A DNA stretch of 42,630 bases, from positions 101,373 to 144,002 of the forward strand of contig NZ_ML974136.1 of the NCBI RefSeq assembly GCF_004143485.2. Reading direction: 5' to 3'. Shown one piece after another: positions 1-6,527 of this stretch. The DNA is from Halorussus amylolyticus (lineage in GTDB: Archaea > Halobacteriota > Halobacteria > Halobacteriales > Haladaptataceae). Under the pieces are notes generated by a model. The model had not been told where the DNA came from, did not search any database, and saw only the letters and a list, made by a program, of their open reading frames with translations. Both the position numbers and the translations under genes were made by a program. Numbering within the stretch: the stretch's first letter is position 1; each line of letters starts with the position of its first letter.

Positions 1-28
1 GTGGGCTCTGGTTTTTTTCTGTTTTGTC

Positions 29-84
29 GGGGGGGGGGTGCGGGGGGGGGGGGGCGCCCCCCCGGGGGGGGGGGCCCCCCCCGC
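29..84. repeat. G/C homopolymer tract
   Basis: Runs of 10-14 G alternate with runs of 6-8 C and form a self-complementary block. Nothing coding is supported here. The position at the very start of the window and the homopolymer nature suggest a contig-edge or consensus artefact, although a real poly-G tract cannot be excluded. Confidence 0.7.
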
Positions 85-131
85 CACTGATTCGACACTG
101 CTGGCTGACTCGCCAGCTATCTGCTCGCAAC

Positions 132-157
132 CGCGGGAGGACAGTTCGTCCTCCGCG
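132..157. other. Hairpin downstream of the Tfx-like gene
   Basis: An inverted repeat of about ten base pairs with one bulged G (arms around CGCGGGAGGAC and GTCCTCCGCG) lies about 70 bases beyond the stop codon of the leftward Tfx-like gene. It could fold in the 3' end of that transcript. No T-run follows it, so a terminator role is only possible. Confidence 0.35.
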
Positions 158-226
158 CGAAACGTCCAGTTCGGGTTGGTCCCGGCTTCGTATGTAAAAT
201 TTCGTGTACGGTACGAAACGGGAAAC

Positions 227-715
227 TCACCGCTCGCGACTCGCGTCCATAGATTTCCGAACCGTCATCTCGCCGTCGGTCGTGACGCCGAGGAGGAGGT
301 CCTCGCGGACCGCCCGGTTCTCGACCGCGCTTCCGGCCTCGTCGCTGACGCGTTTCATCAGTTCCGGCGCGGCGTGGTTGACCTTCACGCCCGCCTCGTC
401 GCAGGCGTCGTACACCCGAGAGGGAACGTCGTAGAGGTCGGTTCCCGCCTCGACCACGATTCGGACCGGTGCGTGGAGCGCCTCCGAGAACGCCACCGTC
501 TCGCGCGCCTTCCGGACGTTTTCGCGCGCGCTCGCCTCGATACTGGAGACGTTCGCGCGCGAGGTGCCGAGGCGGTCGGCGATGGCGGCCTGCGCGGCCC
601 CGCGCTCGCGGAGCGCCAGCACCTCGGCCTGTCGGCGGGTCAGGACGTTCGTCTCGGCGTCGAAGCCCGCACGGTCGAGGAGTTCGTCGGGGTCGAGGTC
701 GGAATCGTGGCTCAC
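227..715 (-). CDS. Tfx family HTH transcriptional regulator
   Basis: The predicted protein is 162 aa and is a DNA-binding regulator of the archaeal Tfx type. An N-terminal helix-turn-helix (about residues 20-65, with TRRQAEVLALRERGAAQAAI followed by RLGTSRANVSSIE) precedes an alpha/beta domain containing HAPVRIVVEAGTDLYDVPSR, typical of Tfx-like C-terminal domains. I chose the GTG at 715, giving a protein beginning SHDSDLDPDELL. A longer in-frame reading back to 856 adds a basic stretch that does not look native. Tfx of Methanothermobacter acts at the formylmethanofuran dehydrogenase operon, but haloarchaeal members have no established target. The gene sits alone between hairpins. Confidence 0.8.
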   Translation of the reverse strand: MSHDSDLDPDELLDRAGFDAETNVLTRRQAEVLALRERGAAQAAIADRLGTSRANVSSIEASARENVRKARETVAFSEALHAPVRIVVEAGTDLYDVPSRVYDACDEAGVKVNHAAPELMKRVSDEAGSAVENRAVREDLLLGVTTDGEMTVRKSMDASRER

Positions 716-771
716 GGTCGGCCCTCCGAGCTTCGAAGTCGATTCATGCTCTCTCCTACGCGCTCGGACTG

Positions 772-796
772 AAAAAACCCGCGGCGTGAAACGCCG
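772..796 (-). terminator. Hairpin plus T-run after the TRAM gene
   Basis: Read on the minus strand, CGGCGT and ACGCCG form a stem with a three-base loop, followed by CGGG and then six T. It lies about 80 bases after the TRAM gene stop, and its layout resembles an intrinsic terminator that separates this gene from the Tfx-like gene. Confidence 0.55.
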
Positions 797-878
797 TCGG
801 TTCGGGTGCATGACCCCGTTCGAGTGCAGGCGCGAAACGCAGTTCGGACTGTCCACCCGTCCCGCACTCGAACGGAAG

Positions 879-1346
879 CTAGCTTCCCCAGAAGTTGTCG
901 CGGCTTCCGAGTTGAGGCCGCGACGGCCCGTCGTCGCGCTCGGTCTCGTCCGTCTCGGCGTCGGTCGAGTCGTCGGCGTCCTCGGTCGTGTCGGTCTCGG
1001 CGTCCTCCTCGTCCATCGGGAGACGCTCGATGGGGTCGGCGCGGGCGTGATTGCTGTGGACGTTCGTTATCTCCACCTTCGCGCGGGCATCGGGCAGGAT
1101 GCCATCGACCATGACGATGAAGCCGTCCTCGGTTCGACCGACGCCCGCACCGCTCTCGTGGATGTCGTCGATGTCCACGACGACCTCCTCACCCAACTTG
1201 ACAGGCGCGGTCTTGAGTTCCTTGATTGGCTGGCTGTAATGGCTGCACCACTCGGCCCCGCCGCGGTCGCCGTAGTGTTGGCACCCCATCCCCTCGATTC
1301 GCTCCTGAAAGCTCGGGCATTCGTCGGCGAGTGGACAGTCCGGCAT
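879..1346 (-). CDS. TRAM domain protein with Cys-rich N-terminus
   Basis: This 155-aa protein begins with a Cys/His-rich segment (CPLADECPSF, CQHYG, WCSHY; residues 4-37) that could bind a metal. A TRAM domain follows at about 45-105 (VKLGEEVVVDIDDIHESGAG, then GFIVMVDGILPDARAKVEIT). The tail is highly acidic. TRAM domains are small OB-like RNA-binding folds found in tRNA-modifying enzymes and in archaeal stand-alone proteins proposed as RNA chaperones. Stand-alone archaeal TRAM proteins are usually shorter, so the Cys-rich head and acidic tail are the distinctive parts. The ATG at 1346 is the natural start. The RNA target is unknown. Confidence 0.8.
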   Translation of the reverse strand: MPDCPLADECPSFQERIEGMGCQHYGDRGGAEWCSHYSQPIKELKTAPVKLGEEVVVDIDDIHESGAGVGRTEDGFIVMVDGILPDARAKVEITNVHSNHARADPIERLPMDEEDAETDTTEDADDSTDAETDETERDDGPSRPQLGSRDNFWGS

Positions 1347-1404
1347 GGCTGTGGCTACTTGCCCGGTGGCCTAAACTGTTACGTACCGCCTTTTACTGCG
1401 GTTC

Positions 1405-1507
1405 GGGCTGCGCTTTGCGCGGCCCGCCGCCGGGAAAAGCTGTCTTGCCGAGCGTAGCGAGGCAAGGCTCGTCAGAACTTTGCTCTGACGGTGGACCAAA
1501 AACCACC
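1405..1507. repeat. Four successive hairpins in an intergenic spacer
   Basis: Four stem-loops follow one another: 1405-1425 (nine pairs, TTT loop), 1444-1466 (CTTGCC/GGCAAG), 1471-1489 (GTCAGA/TCTGAC) and 1490-1507 (GGTGG/CCACC). They lie upstream of the TRAM gene and downstream of the leftward 60-aa gene. The block may be a structured 3' region, a small RNA or a REP-like element. No convincing coding frame covers it. Confidence 0.5.
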
Positions 1508-1563
1508 GGCAGAGCTTCGCTCGCGGTATGACCCCCTGAATGTGCGACCGCACCGCCAGCGGC

Positions 1564-1746
1564 CTACTCTCCTGCGACGAGGAACGTCTTGCCGCCCTTG
1601 TGTTCGAGGTGGACGTCGGGAACGTCGGCGAACCACTCGACGGCGTACTTCTCGACGCGCTCGGTTTCGACGCCGGACACGTCGAGTACCGCAGGGCCGC
1701 CGTCGTCGGCTTGGGTCCGTTCTCCGTGAGCGAACTCAGCTATCAT
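1564..1746 (-). CDS. Small conserved-type haloarchaeal protein, 60 aa
   Basis: I do not recognise this 60-aa acidic protein (MIAEFAHGERTQADD to KTFLVAGE). Codon usage is normal for the host. A TATA-like TTTCATTA at about 1770-1777 lies 27 bases before the ATG at 1746, which supports a leaderless mRNA from that start. Upstream is a 17-base motif also found before the rpa3 transcription unit, at almost the same distance from the start codon. The two genes may therefore share regulation, perhaps with DNA maintenance. No enzymatic motif, membrane segment or zinc site is visible. Confidence 0.65.
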   Translation of the reverse strand: MIAEFAHGERTQADDGGPAVLDVSGVETERVEKYAVEWFADVPDVHLEHKGGKTFLVAGE

Positions 1747-1785
1747 ACCTACGACTTATCGGGTACACTAATGAAACTCATCCAT

Positions 1786-1802
1786 CCGGAGTGAAAGTGA
1801 AA
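1786..1802 (-). promoter_or_regulatory. Promoter motif shared with the rpa3 promoter
   Basis: On the minus strand this reads TTTCACTTTCACTCCGG. The same 17 bases occur on the plus strand at 9133-9149 before rpa3. It lies 39 bases before the ATG at 1746 and about ten bases before the TATA-like box, the position expected for an activator or repressor site next to the BRE. The repeated TTTCAC half-sites suggest a protein that binds a tandem repeat. Confidence 0.55.
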
Positions 1803-1856
1803 CTGTACGACAGAGGCCCTGTGCAAACAGCTATCACGGGAGAGACGGGATTGGAT

Positions 1857-2066
1857 TCAGATGTAGTGGGCCGCGACGTAGGTCAGGAGCGCGAGAAGTA
1901 CGAACGGAATTACGTGAAGCATGAGGCTGATGACCACCACGAACGGGTCCGGCGGCCACGCCGACCCGACGAGAAGCATCACCACGAAGAACGCGATGAT
2001 GAAGAGCGGGATGATGTTGACCGAGATGTCGAGCAGCGTCTCGCGGTCGAACACGGAGTCTGCCAT
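1857..2066 (-). CDS. Two-TM small membrane protein, possibly oxidase-associated
   Basis: This 69-aa protein (from ATG 2066, MADSVFDRETLLDISVNIIP) has two hydrophobic helices, roughly residues 13-34 and 40-65, with a short polar loop containing PPDPF. The N-terminal FDRETLLDISVNIIPLFI pattern resembles a haloarchaeal small-protein family that I associate with cytochrome oxidase gene neighbourhoods (DUF6684-like, from memory). No oxidase genes flank it here. In-frame ATGs at 2087 and 2102 would add only basic and aromatic residues that do not fit such a protein. It likely sits in the cytoplasmic membrane. Its function is not established. Confidence 0.65.
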   Translation of the reverse strand: MADSVFDRETLLDISVNIIPLFIIAFFVVMLLVGSAWPPDPFVVVISLMLHVIPFVLLALLTYVAAHYI

Positions 2067-2328
2067 GCTCCATCGAAACCACGGCATCCGGGATAACGAC
2101 ATCGGCCGCTTCGGCCCGAAGACGTCCGTTTCGGCACCGAGGAGAGCGACGAGTTCGGACGTGTTTTTCTATCTGAAACACCAGTATGAAAATACAAATA
2201 GGATAATCCGGCATCCTGGCCCCTCCTCTCTTATATCACCTAATTTTAAAATACCGATTCTATATTCTCACAAATACTAATTTTTGCACAGATTTCGCCA
2301 CTATCTCTCTGCAGAAAACTTTTACGGC

Positions 2329-2337
2329 TATAAATTA
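2329..2337 (+). promoter_or_regulatory. TATA box of the PIT-repeat gene
   Basis: TATAAATTA lies in an AT-rich stretch with its centre 27 bases before the ATG at 2360. It predicts a leaderless transcript starting at that codon. Confidence 0.7.
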
Positions 2338-2359
2338 TAATTGAAGCCGGTACTACACC

Positions 2360-2668
2360 ATGACCAATACGAATACACGCATACTCGGAGTCCTCCTCGG
2401 TTTCGTCGTACTCGGACTCGCGTTCACCGGAGGGGCGACCGCCGCCCCGATTACCGCCGAGGCTCCCGGTGCGGAGGCGACTCCGATTACTCACGACCGA
2501 CCGATTACGCAGTCGCCGATTACGGGTCCCATCACGGCTGACGGACCGATTACGGCCGACGCTCCGATTACCCACGACGTGCCCATTACCCAGGATGGGC
2601 CAATCACGCAAGACGGACCAATCACCCACGACGCCCCCATCACTCAGGGCGCGCCGATTACCCGGTAA
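2360..2668 (+). CDS. Secreted Pro-Ile-Thr (PIT) hexapeptide-repeat protein
   Basis: The 102-aa product starts with a Sec-type signal peptide (residues 1-29, basic start, hydrophobic core LGVLLGFVVLGLAF, cleavage near TAA|P). Almost all of the mature part is a low-complexity array with twelve copies of PIT. After an irregular start it settles into hexapeptides such as PITADG, PITHDV, PITQDG and PITHDA. The mature chain lacks Lys and Cys and has few aromatic residues. A strong TATA box supports the start. I do not know a characterised family with this repeat. Regular hexapeptides could build a small beta-solenoid or an extended cell-surface chain, and the many Thr could be glycosylated. It stands alone in its transcription unit. 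Confidence 0.85.
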   Translation: MTNTNTRILGVLLGFVVLGLAFTGGATAAPITAEAPGAEATPITHDRPITQSPITGPITADGPITADAPITHDVPITQDGPITQDGPITHDAPITQGAPITR

Positions 2669-2728
2669 TTTCGAACCGCCGCCACTGTCCCCTTTTTTCC
2701 GACGCTCGCCGAGTCCGGTCTCGGTTCC

Positions 2729-3076
2729 TCAGAGGAAATCCCGCACGTCCGAGTACCACATGTCGTGGCTGTCCACGGCATCGACTCGCCGGGCGATGGC
2801 GACCGCGATGACGTGCCAGCAGAGGTCGGTGGGGTCGTCGGGGTCGAGGTTGTACTCGCTGTCCCGACACCCACAGCCTTGCCCCTCTACGACGTACTCG
2901 TCATCGTGGCCCACGACGACCGTGAAGTCGCGGTACTCCTTGACCCGTCCCTCGGAAACCGCCTCGATAGCCTGTGCGCCGCGGTCGTCGTGGACCGACA
3001 GAATCCGGTCGGTGACGTCCGGCGTCAACTGTCCGGCCGCCGCGAGGTCCGTCTGCCACTCTTCGACCTCGCTCAC
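2729..3076 (-). CDS. SWIM zinc finger protein
   Basis: This protein of about 115 aa has an N-terminal helical part (WQTDLAAAGQLTPDVTDRIL) and a central segment with IEAVSEGRVKEYRDFTVVVG. A SWIM zinc-binding motif CxCx(n)CxH follows: CGC at about residues 68-70 and the CWH of DLCWHVIAVAIARR. SWIM domains bind nucleic acid or protein partners, and stand-alone haloarchaeal versions are uncharacterised. I chose the GTG at 3076; a GTG at 3082 is equally possible, and an ATG at 3286 would add a long basic, atypical stretch. It lies opposite the SDR gene with a spacer of about 220 bases. Confidence 0.75.
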   Translation of the reverse strand: MSEVEEWQTDLAAAGQLTPDVTDRILSVHDDRGAQAIEAVSEGRVKEYRDFTVVVGHDDEYVVEGQGCGCRDSEYNLDPDDPTDLCWHVIAVAIARRVDAVDSHDMWYSDVRDFL

Positions 3077-3295
3077 GGACACCGCCTCCCGCGAGAGTGC
3101 GAACGGTCGCGTTCGGTGGCGTGGGCCGGGAACACGGACGGGTGATTTGCAGGGTGCGCGTAAACACGTTCCGGTGTCCCGCGTTCGTCCGTCTCGCCCT
3201 CGCTCGATATCTTCGCCCTCGTTCGGCCGTCTGCGTTCCGAGCAAGCGCGTCCGGGTCCCCGAGAGCTTTGAGGGTGGCCCGCCAACGACCCGAC

Positions 3296-4081
3296 ATGGA
3301 CCTCGGATTAGCGGGCGATTCGGCACTGGTGACGGCGAGTTCGAGCGGTCTCGGCCGGGCCTCGGCGAAGGCCCTCGCGGCCGAAGGCGCGAACGTCGCA
3401 CTCTGTTCGCGCGGCGGCGAGAAACTCACCGACGCCGAGAAGGAAATCGACGCCGCGGGCGACGGCGACGTGCTCGCGGTCGAGTGCGACATCACCGACC
3501 CCGACGAAATCGAGGCGCTGGTCGAGGCGACCGTCTCGGAGTTCGGCGGCTTGGACCACGTCGTGACCTCGGCGGGCGGCCCGCCGAGCGGGTCGTTCCT
3601 CGACACCACCGAGCGCGACTGGTACGAGGCCTACGACCTGCTCGTGATGAGCGTGGTCTGGCTGAGCAAGGCCGCCCATCCCCACCTCGTCGAGAGCGAT
3701 TCGGGCACCATCGTCAACGTCACGTCCACGAGCGTCCGGGAGGCCATCGACGGTCTCGTCCTCTCGAACGCGGTCCGCCGGGGCGTCATCGGCCTGATGA
3801 AGACCCAGGCCCGCGAGTGGGCTCCCGACGTGCGGGTCAACGCGGTCCTCCCCGGCGCACACGAGACGCCCCGAATCACCGACCTCGTGGACGCCGCGGT
3901 CGAGCGCGGCGAGTACGACACCTACGACGAGGGGCTCGCAGCGTGGTCCGAGGACATCCCGATGGACCGCGTCGGCGACCCCCGAGAACTCGGAGACACC
4001 GTGGCGTTCCTCTCCAGCGACCGCGCGAGTTTCGTCAACGGCACCGCGCTCCCCATCGACGGCGGCCGACTCCGAAGCTGA
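3296..4081 (+). CDS. SDR family oxidoreductase without the Tyr-x3-Lys pair
   Basis: This 261-aa Rossmann-fold protein belongs to the short-chain dehydrogenase/reductase superfamily. The nucleotide-binding motif is TASSSGLG instead of TGxxxGxG, AGGPP replaces NNAG, and the C-terminal GTALPIDGGRLRS is typical. The usual catalytic YxxxK is replaced by LSNAVR. This matches the subgroup annotated as beta-ketoacyl-ACP-reductase-like SDRs with an imperfect catalytic tetrad. Activity with a different mechanism, or a non-reductase role, is likely. The ATG at 3296 fits; an in-frame GTG-type start at 3269 adds nine residues. The gene abuts the diphthamide ligase gene with no spacer. Confidence 0.85.
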   Translation: MDLGLAGDSALVTASSSGLGRASAKALAAEGANVALCSRGGEKLTDAEKEIDAAGDGDVLAVECDITDPDEIEALVEATVSEFGGLDHVVTSAGGPPSGSFLDTTERDWYEAYDLLVMSVVWLSKAAHPHLVESDSGTIVNVTSTSVREAIDGLVLSNAVRRGVIGLMKTQAREWAPDVRVNAVLPGAHETPRITDLVDAAVERGEYDTYDEGLAAWSEDIPMDRVGDPRELGDTVAFLSSDRASFVNGTALPIDGGRLRS

Positions 4082-4753
4082 ATGGCGACGGTCCTCTCGT
4101 GGAGCGGCGGCAAGGACGCCGCGTTCGCGCTCCGGGAGATGCGCCGGTCCGACGCCGACGTGGTCGAACTCCTCACGACCGTTTCGGCCGCAAACGACCG
4201 TTCCAGCATGCACGGCGTCCGCCGGAATCTCTACGAGCGCCAAGCCCGTGAACTCGGGCTTCCGATTCGGTTCGTGGAGATTCCCGAAGACGCATCGAAC
4301 GAAGCGTACGCCGAGGCGATGGCCGACGTTACCAGAGAGTACGAGCGCCGGGGAATCGACCGACTCGCGTTCGCCGACCTCTACCTCGAAGACGTGCGCG
4401 CCTACCGCGAGGAACGCCTCGCGGATTCCGCAGTCGAGGGCTACTGGCCCGTTTGGGGTCGCGACACCGAGAGTTTCGCCCGCGACTTCCTCCACGCCGG
4501 TTTCGAGGCGACTGTCGTCGCGGTCGATGGCTCTGCGCTCGACGCCTCCTTCGCGGGCCGACGACTCGACGCTGATTTCCTCGCGGACCTCCCCGAGGAA
4601 ATCGACCCCTGCGGCGAGAACGGGGAGTTTCATACCTTCGTCCACGGCGGGCCGATTTTCGACGGCTCGGTTTCGATTCGAACCGGCGAGACGGTCACGA
4701 AGGAAGTCGGCGGTGGACAGTTCCACTACTGCGACCTGCTCGCGGGTGACTGA
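4082..4753 (+). CDS. dph6: Diphthine--ammonia ligase (Dph6-like PP-loop ATPase)
   Basis: The 223-aa protein has the N-type ATP pyrophosphatase PP-loop near its N-terminus (LSWSGGKDAAFAL). It also has conserved later blocks, GYWPVWGRDTESF, EIDPCGENGEFHTFV and GGPIFD, that are diagnostic for the ATP-binding family acting in the last step of diphthamide synthesis. That step amidates diphthine on aEF2 using ATP and ammonia. Its length is close to the archaeal family norm. The ATG follows the SDR stop codon directly, so the two are co-translated. Diphthamide is universal in archaea, whereas the SDR link is not explained by that pathway. Confidence 0.88.
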   Translation: MATVLSWSGGKDAAFALREMRRSDADVVELLTTVSAANDRSSMHGVRRNLYERQARELGLPIRFVEIPEDASNEAYAEAMADVTREYERRGIDRLAFADLYLEDVRAYREERLADSAVEGYWPVWGRDTESFARDFLHAGFEATVVAVDGSALDASFAGRRLDADFLADLPEEIDPCGENGEFHTFVHGGPIFDGSVSIRTGETVTKEVGGGQFHYCDLLAGD

Positions 4754-4776
4754 CGACGCGGGTCCTGCCCGGCCGA

Positions 4777-5046
4777 CTACGACTCGATTTTCTCCACGAT
4801 TCGCTCGGCCTGCTCCTCGGCTTTGTCCTCGCCCACGTTCTTCTTTATCAGGACGCTCTGGACTTCCCAGTCGTCGCTGTCCTTTCGCTTGCCGGTCCGA
4901 ACTTCGGAGCCTTCGGACACGTCGCGGGCGGCGTTCGCGGCCCAGTCCGGAGTCCGAATCGCCTCGAAATCGTCCGGGTCGCGGAACCGAACGTGAATAA
5001 ATTCGTCTTCGGTCTCGACGGTCTGAACGCTTGGTGTGTCGGCCAT
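4777..5046 (-). CDS. Small acidic haloarchaeal protein, 89 aa
   Basis: This is an unrecognised 89-aa soluble protein. Its first half could form beta strands (VQTVETEDEFIHVRFRDPDD, then TPDWAANAA). The SEVRTGKRKDSDDWEVQSVL part is charged, and the C-terminal helix is amphipathic (EDKAEEQAERIVEKIES). There are no Cys or membrane segments. It is convergent with the diphthamide ligase gene (23-base gap) and upstream of the guanylyltransferase gene in the same direction (60-base gap), though that gene ends rather than begins there. Start ATG 5046. Confidence 0.65.
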   Translation of the reverse strand: MADTPSVQTVETEDEFIHVRFRDPDDFEAIRTPDWAANAARDVSEGSEVRTGKRKDSDDWEVQSVLIKKNVGEDKAEEQAERIVEKIES

Positions 5047-5106
5047 GCCACGCGCGATACGCCGCCGAGCGTCAAAATTCGAGTGGCCGTCGGAATCGGC
5101 GTCTCA

Positions 5107-6114
5107 TTAGAACCGCCCCTGCTTGCGCAGTTCTGCCACGACCTCGCGCACGCGCTGGGCGTTGTCTTTCGGTACGACCACCACTCGGTCGTCGTACGCC
5201 GCGACGACCAAGCCCTCGACGCCGACCGCGCTGACGTGCGTGTCGCCGTCGGTGGCGACGACGTTGTCCTCGGCGTCGATTGTCAGCGCGTCCCCCAAAA
5301 CTGCGTTGCCGTCGCCGTCGCGCTCGACCACGCGCTCGATTGCGTCCCACGCGCCCACGTCGTCCCACTCGAAACTCGCGGGCACGACGTAGGCGCTCTC
5401 TGTCCGCTCCAGCACCGCGTAGTCGATGCTGACCGACTCGACCGCTTCGAATCCGCGCTCGGGGTCGCCCTCCTCTAGGGCCGCGACGAGCGGCGCGAGC
5501 CGCGAGTCGCGGGCCTCCCCGAGCAGGGCGTCGGGCGTCCACGCGAACAGGCCCGCGTTCCAGTAGAAACCCCGCTCCACGAACTCCCGCGCGGTCTCGG
5601 CGTCGGGCTTCTCGCGGAACTCCGCGATTTCGGCGTACTCGTCCCTCGTCTCGCCCGGTTGGATGTAGCCGTATCCCGTGGCGGGTCGCGTCGGCTCGAC
5701 GCCGAACGCGACCAACCCCTCGGTTTCGACTGCGGCCCGGACCGCGGTCCGGGCCGCAGTCTCGAATTCGCCGGAAATCAGGTGGTCGCTCGGCACGCAG
5801 AGGACGACGCAGTCGCCGACCTGCTCGCGGATTCGGTGGGTCGCGTACGTCAGCGCGGGACCGGTGTCCTTGGCCTCGGGTTCCACGAGGACGCCGGCCT
5901 CCGGAACTTCTTCGCGAACTTTCCCGGCGTGGTCCTCGCCGGTCGAGACGTAGATTTCGTCGGCGAATCCGACGCGCTCGACGGTCTCGGCGAGGAGGGA
6001 GTCGTCGCCCCCGCCGAGCGAGAGGAACTGCTTGGGTCGGTCGGCCCTGCTGGCGGGGTAGAGTCGAGTGCCGGTGCCCCCGGCCATCACGAGCGCGACG
6101 AGTGGTTTGCTCAT
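5107..6114 (-). CDS. manC: Mannose-1-phosphate guanylyltransferase
   Basis: This 335-aa nucleotidyltransferase makes GDP-mannose from GTP and mannose-1-phosphate for glycan or S-layer sugar synthesis. The GT-A nucleotide-binding signature MAGGTGTRLYPASR with PKQF lies at the N-terminus. VPSDH (metal and sugar-phosphate region), GYGYI, and FREKPD with YWNAG follow at family-typical spacing, and SFEWDDVGAWDA is the conserved late motif. The C-terminal isomerase domain of bifunctional bacterial enzymes is absent, as usual for archaeal forms. The upstream 92-aa gene ends 7 bases before this start, so the two form an operon. A perfect 34-base palindrome lies inside the frame at 5728-5761. Confidence 0.88.
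   Translation of the reverse strand: MSKPLVALVMAGGTGTRLYPASRADRPKQFLSLGGGDDSLLAETVERVGFADEIYVSTGEDHAGKVREEVPEAGVLVEPEAKDTGPALTYATHRIREQVGDCVVLCVPSDHLISGEFETAARTAVRAAVETEGLVAFGVEPTRPATGYGYIQPGETRDEYAEIAEFREKPDAETAREFVERGFYWNAGLFAWTPDALLGEARDSRLAPLVAALEEGDPERGFEAVESVSIDYAVLERTESAYVVPASFEWDDVGAWDAIERVVERDGDGNAVLGDALTIDAEDNVVATDGDTHVSAVGVEGLVVAAYDDRVVVVPKDNAQRVREVVAELRKQGRF
5728..5761. repeat. Perfect 34-base palindrome inside manC
   Basis: The 17-base left arm GACTGCGGCCCGGACCG is followed immediately by its exact reverse complement. On the coding strand it encodes part of ETAARTAVRAAVET. It could extrude as a cruciform or fold strongly in mRNA. Confidence 0.85.
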
Positions 6115-6120
6115 CTTCGC

Positions 6121-6399
6121 TCACCACGTCTCGACGCGGCCGTCGCGCACGTCCTCGACACAGCCCCGGCAGTCGGGATGGTCGGGGTCGAAACAGGCGG
6201 GCCGGACCTTCGCGTCGAGCGAGACGGCCCGGCGCTCGACGTACCGGCGACAGACGATTCGGGCGCGGCCCTCGTCGTCTTGGGGGAGGTCCGCGAGCGT
6301 GGCCTGCCGGGCGTCCCGATACGCCCGCTTGGCGTCGGCGTACTGTCGCCCCGCGGAGCGAAACGTCGAGCGGAGGAACTGTTCGAGGCGGTCGTCCAT
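6121..6399 (-). CDS. Haloarchaeal protein with C-terminal Cys cluster, 92 aa
   Basis: A 92-aa protein of unknown function. The N-terminus is helical (MDDRLEQFLRSTFRSAGRQY, then a Lys/Arg/Ala-rich helix), and the C-terminus carries a cluster CFDPDHPDCRGC with an additional upstream Cys (IVCRRYVERR). It could bind zinc. I chose the ATG at 6399 because upstream in-frame codons look noncoding. It is the first gene of a two-gene unit with manC. It is divergent from the CGTase-like gene, with 128 bases between the starts. Confidence 0.72.
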   Translation of the reverse strand: MDDRLEQFLRSTFRSAGRQYADAKRAYRDARQATLADLPQDDEGRARIVCRRYVERRAVSLDAKVRPACFDPDHPDCRGCVEDVRDGRVETW

Positions 6400-6499
6400 T
6401 TGGGAGTACGTTGTGCGCGGGGAAAGATAGGTTTGTTCGTCAGCCGAGACGAACTGGCAGTTCACGGCGCACTATTATTTTACACTTCCCGGGGTAAGA

Positions 6500-6506
6500 T
6501 TTAAAA
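6500..6506 (+). promoter_or_regulatory. TATA box of the CGTase-like gene
   Basis: TTTAAAA is centred about 25 bases before the ATG at 6528, which supports a leaderless start there. Another AT-rich stretch (ACTATTATTTTA) at 6471-6482 could be an alternative box. Confidence 0.5.
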
Positions 6507-6527
6507 TGTTTGTTGAACACATTCTAC

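Noticed and set aside
2450-2668. Periodic DNA repeats suggesting a CRISPR-like array
   Set aside because: The period is 18 bases and in phase with a coding frame; it simply encodes PIT hexapeptides, with no spacers.
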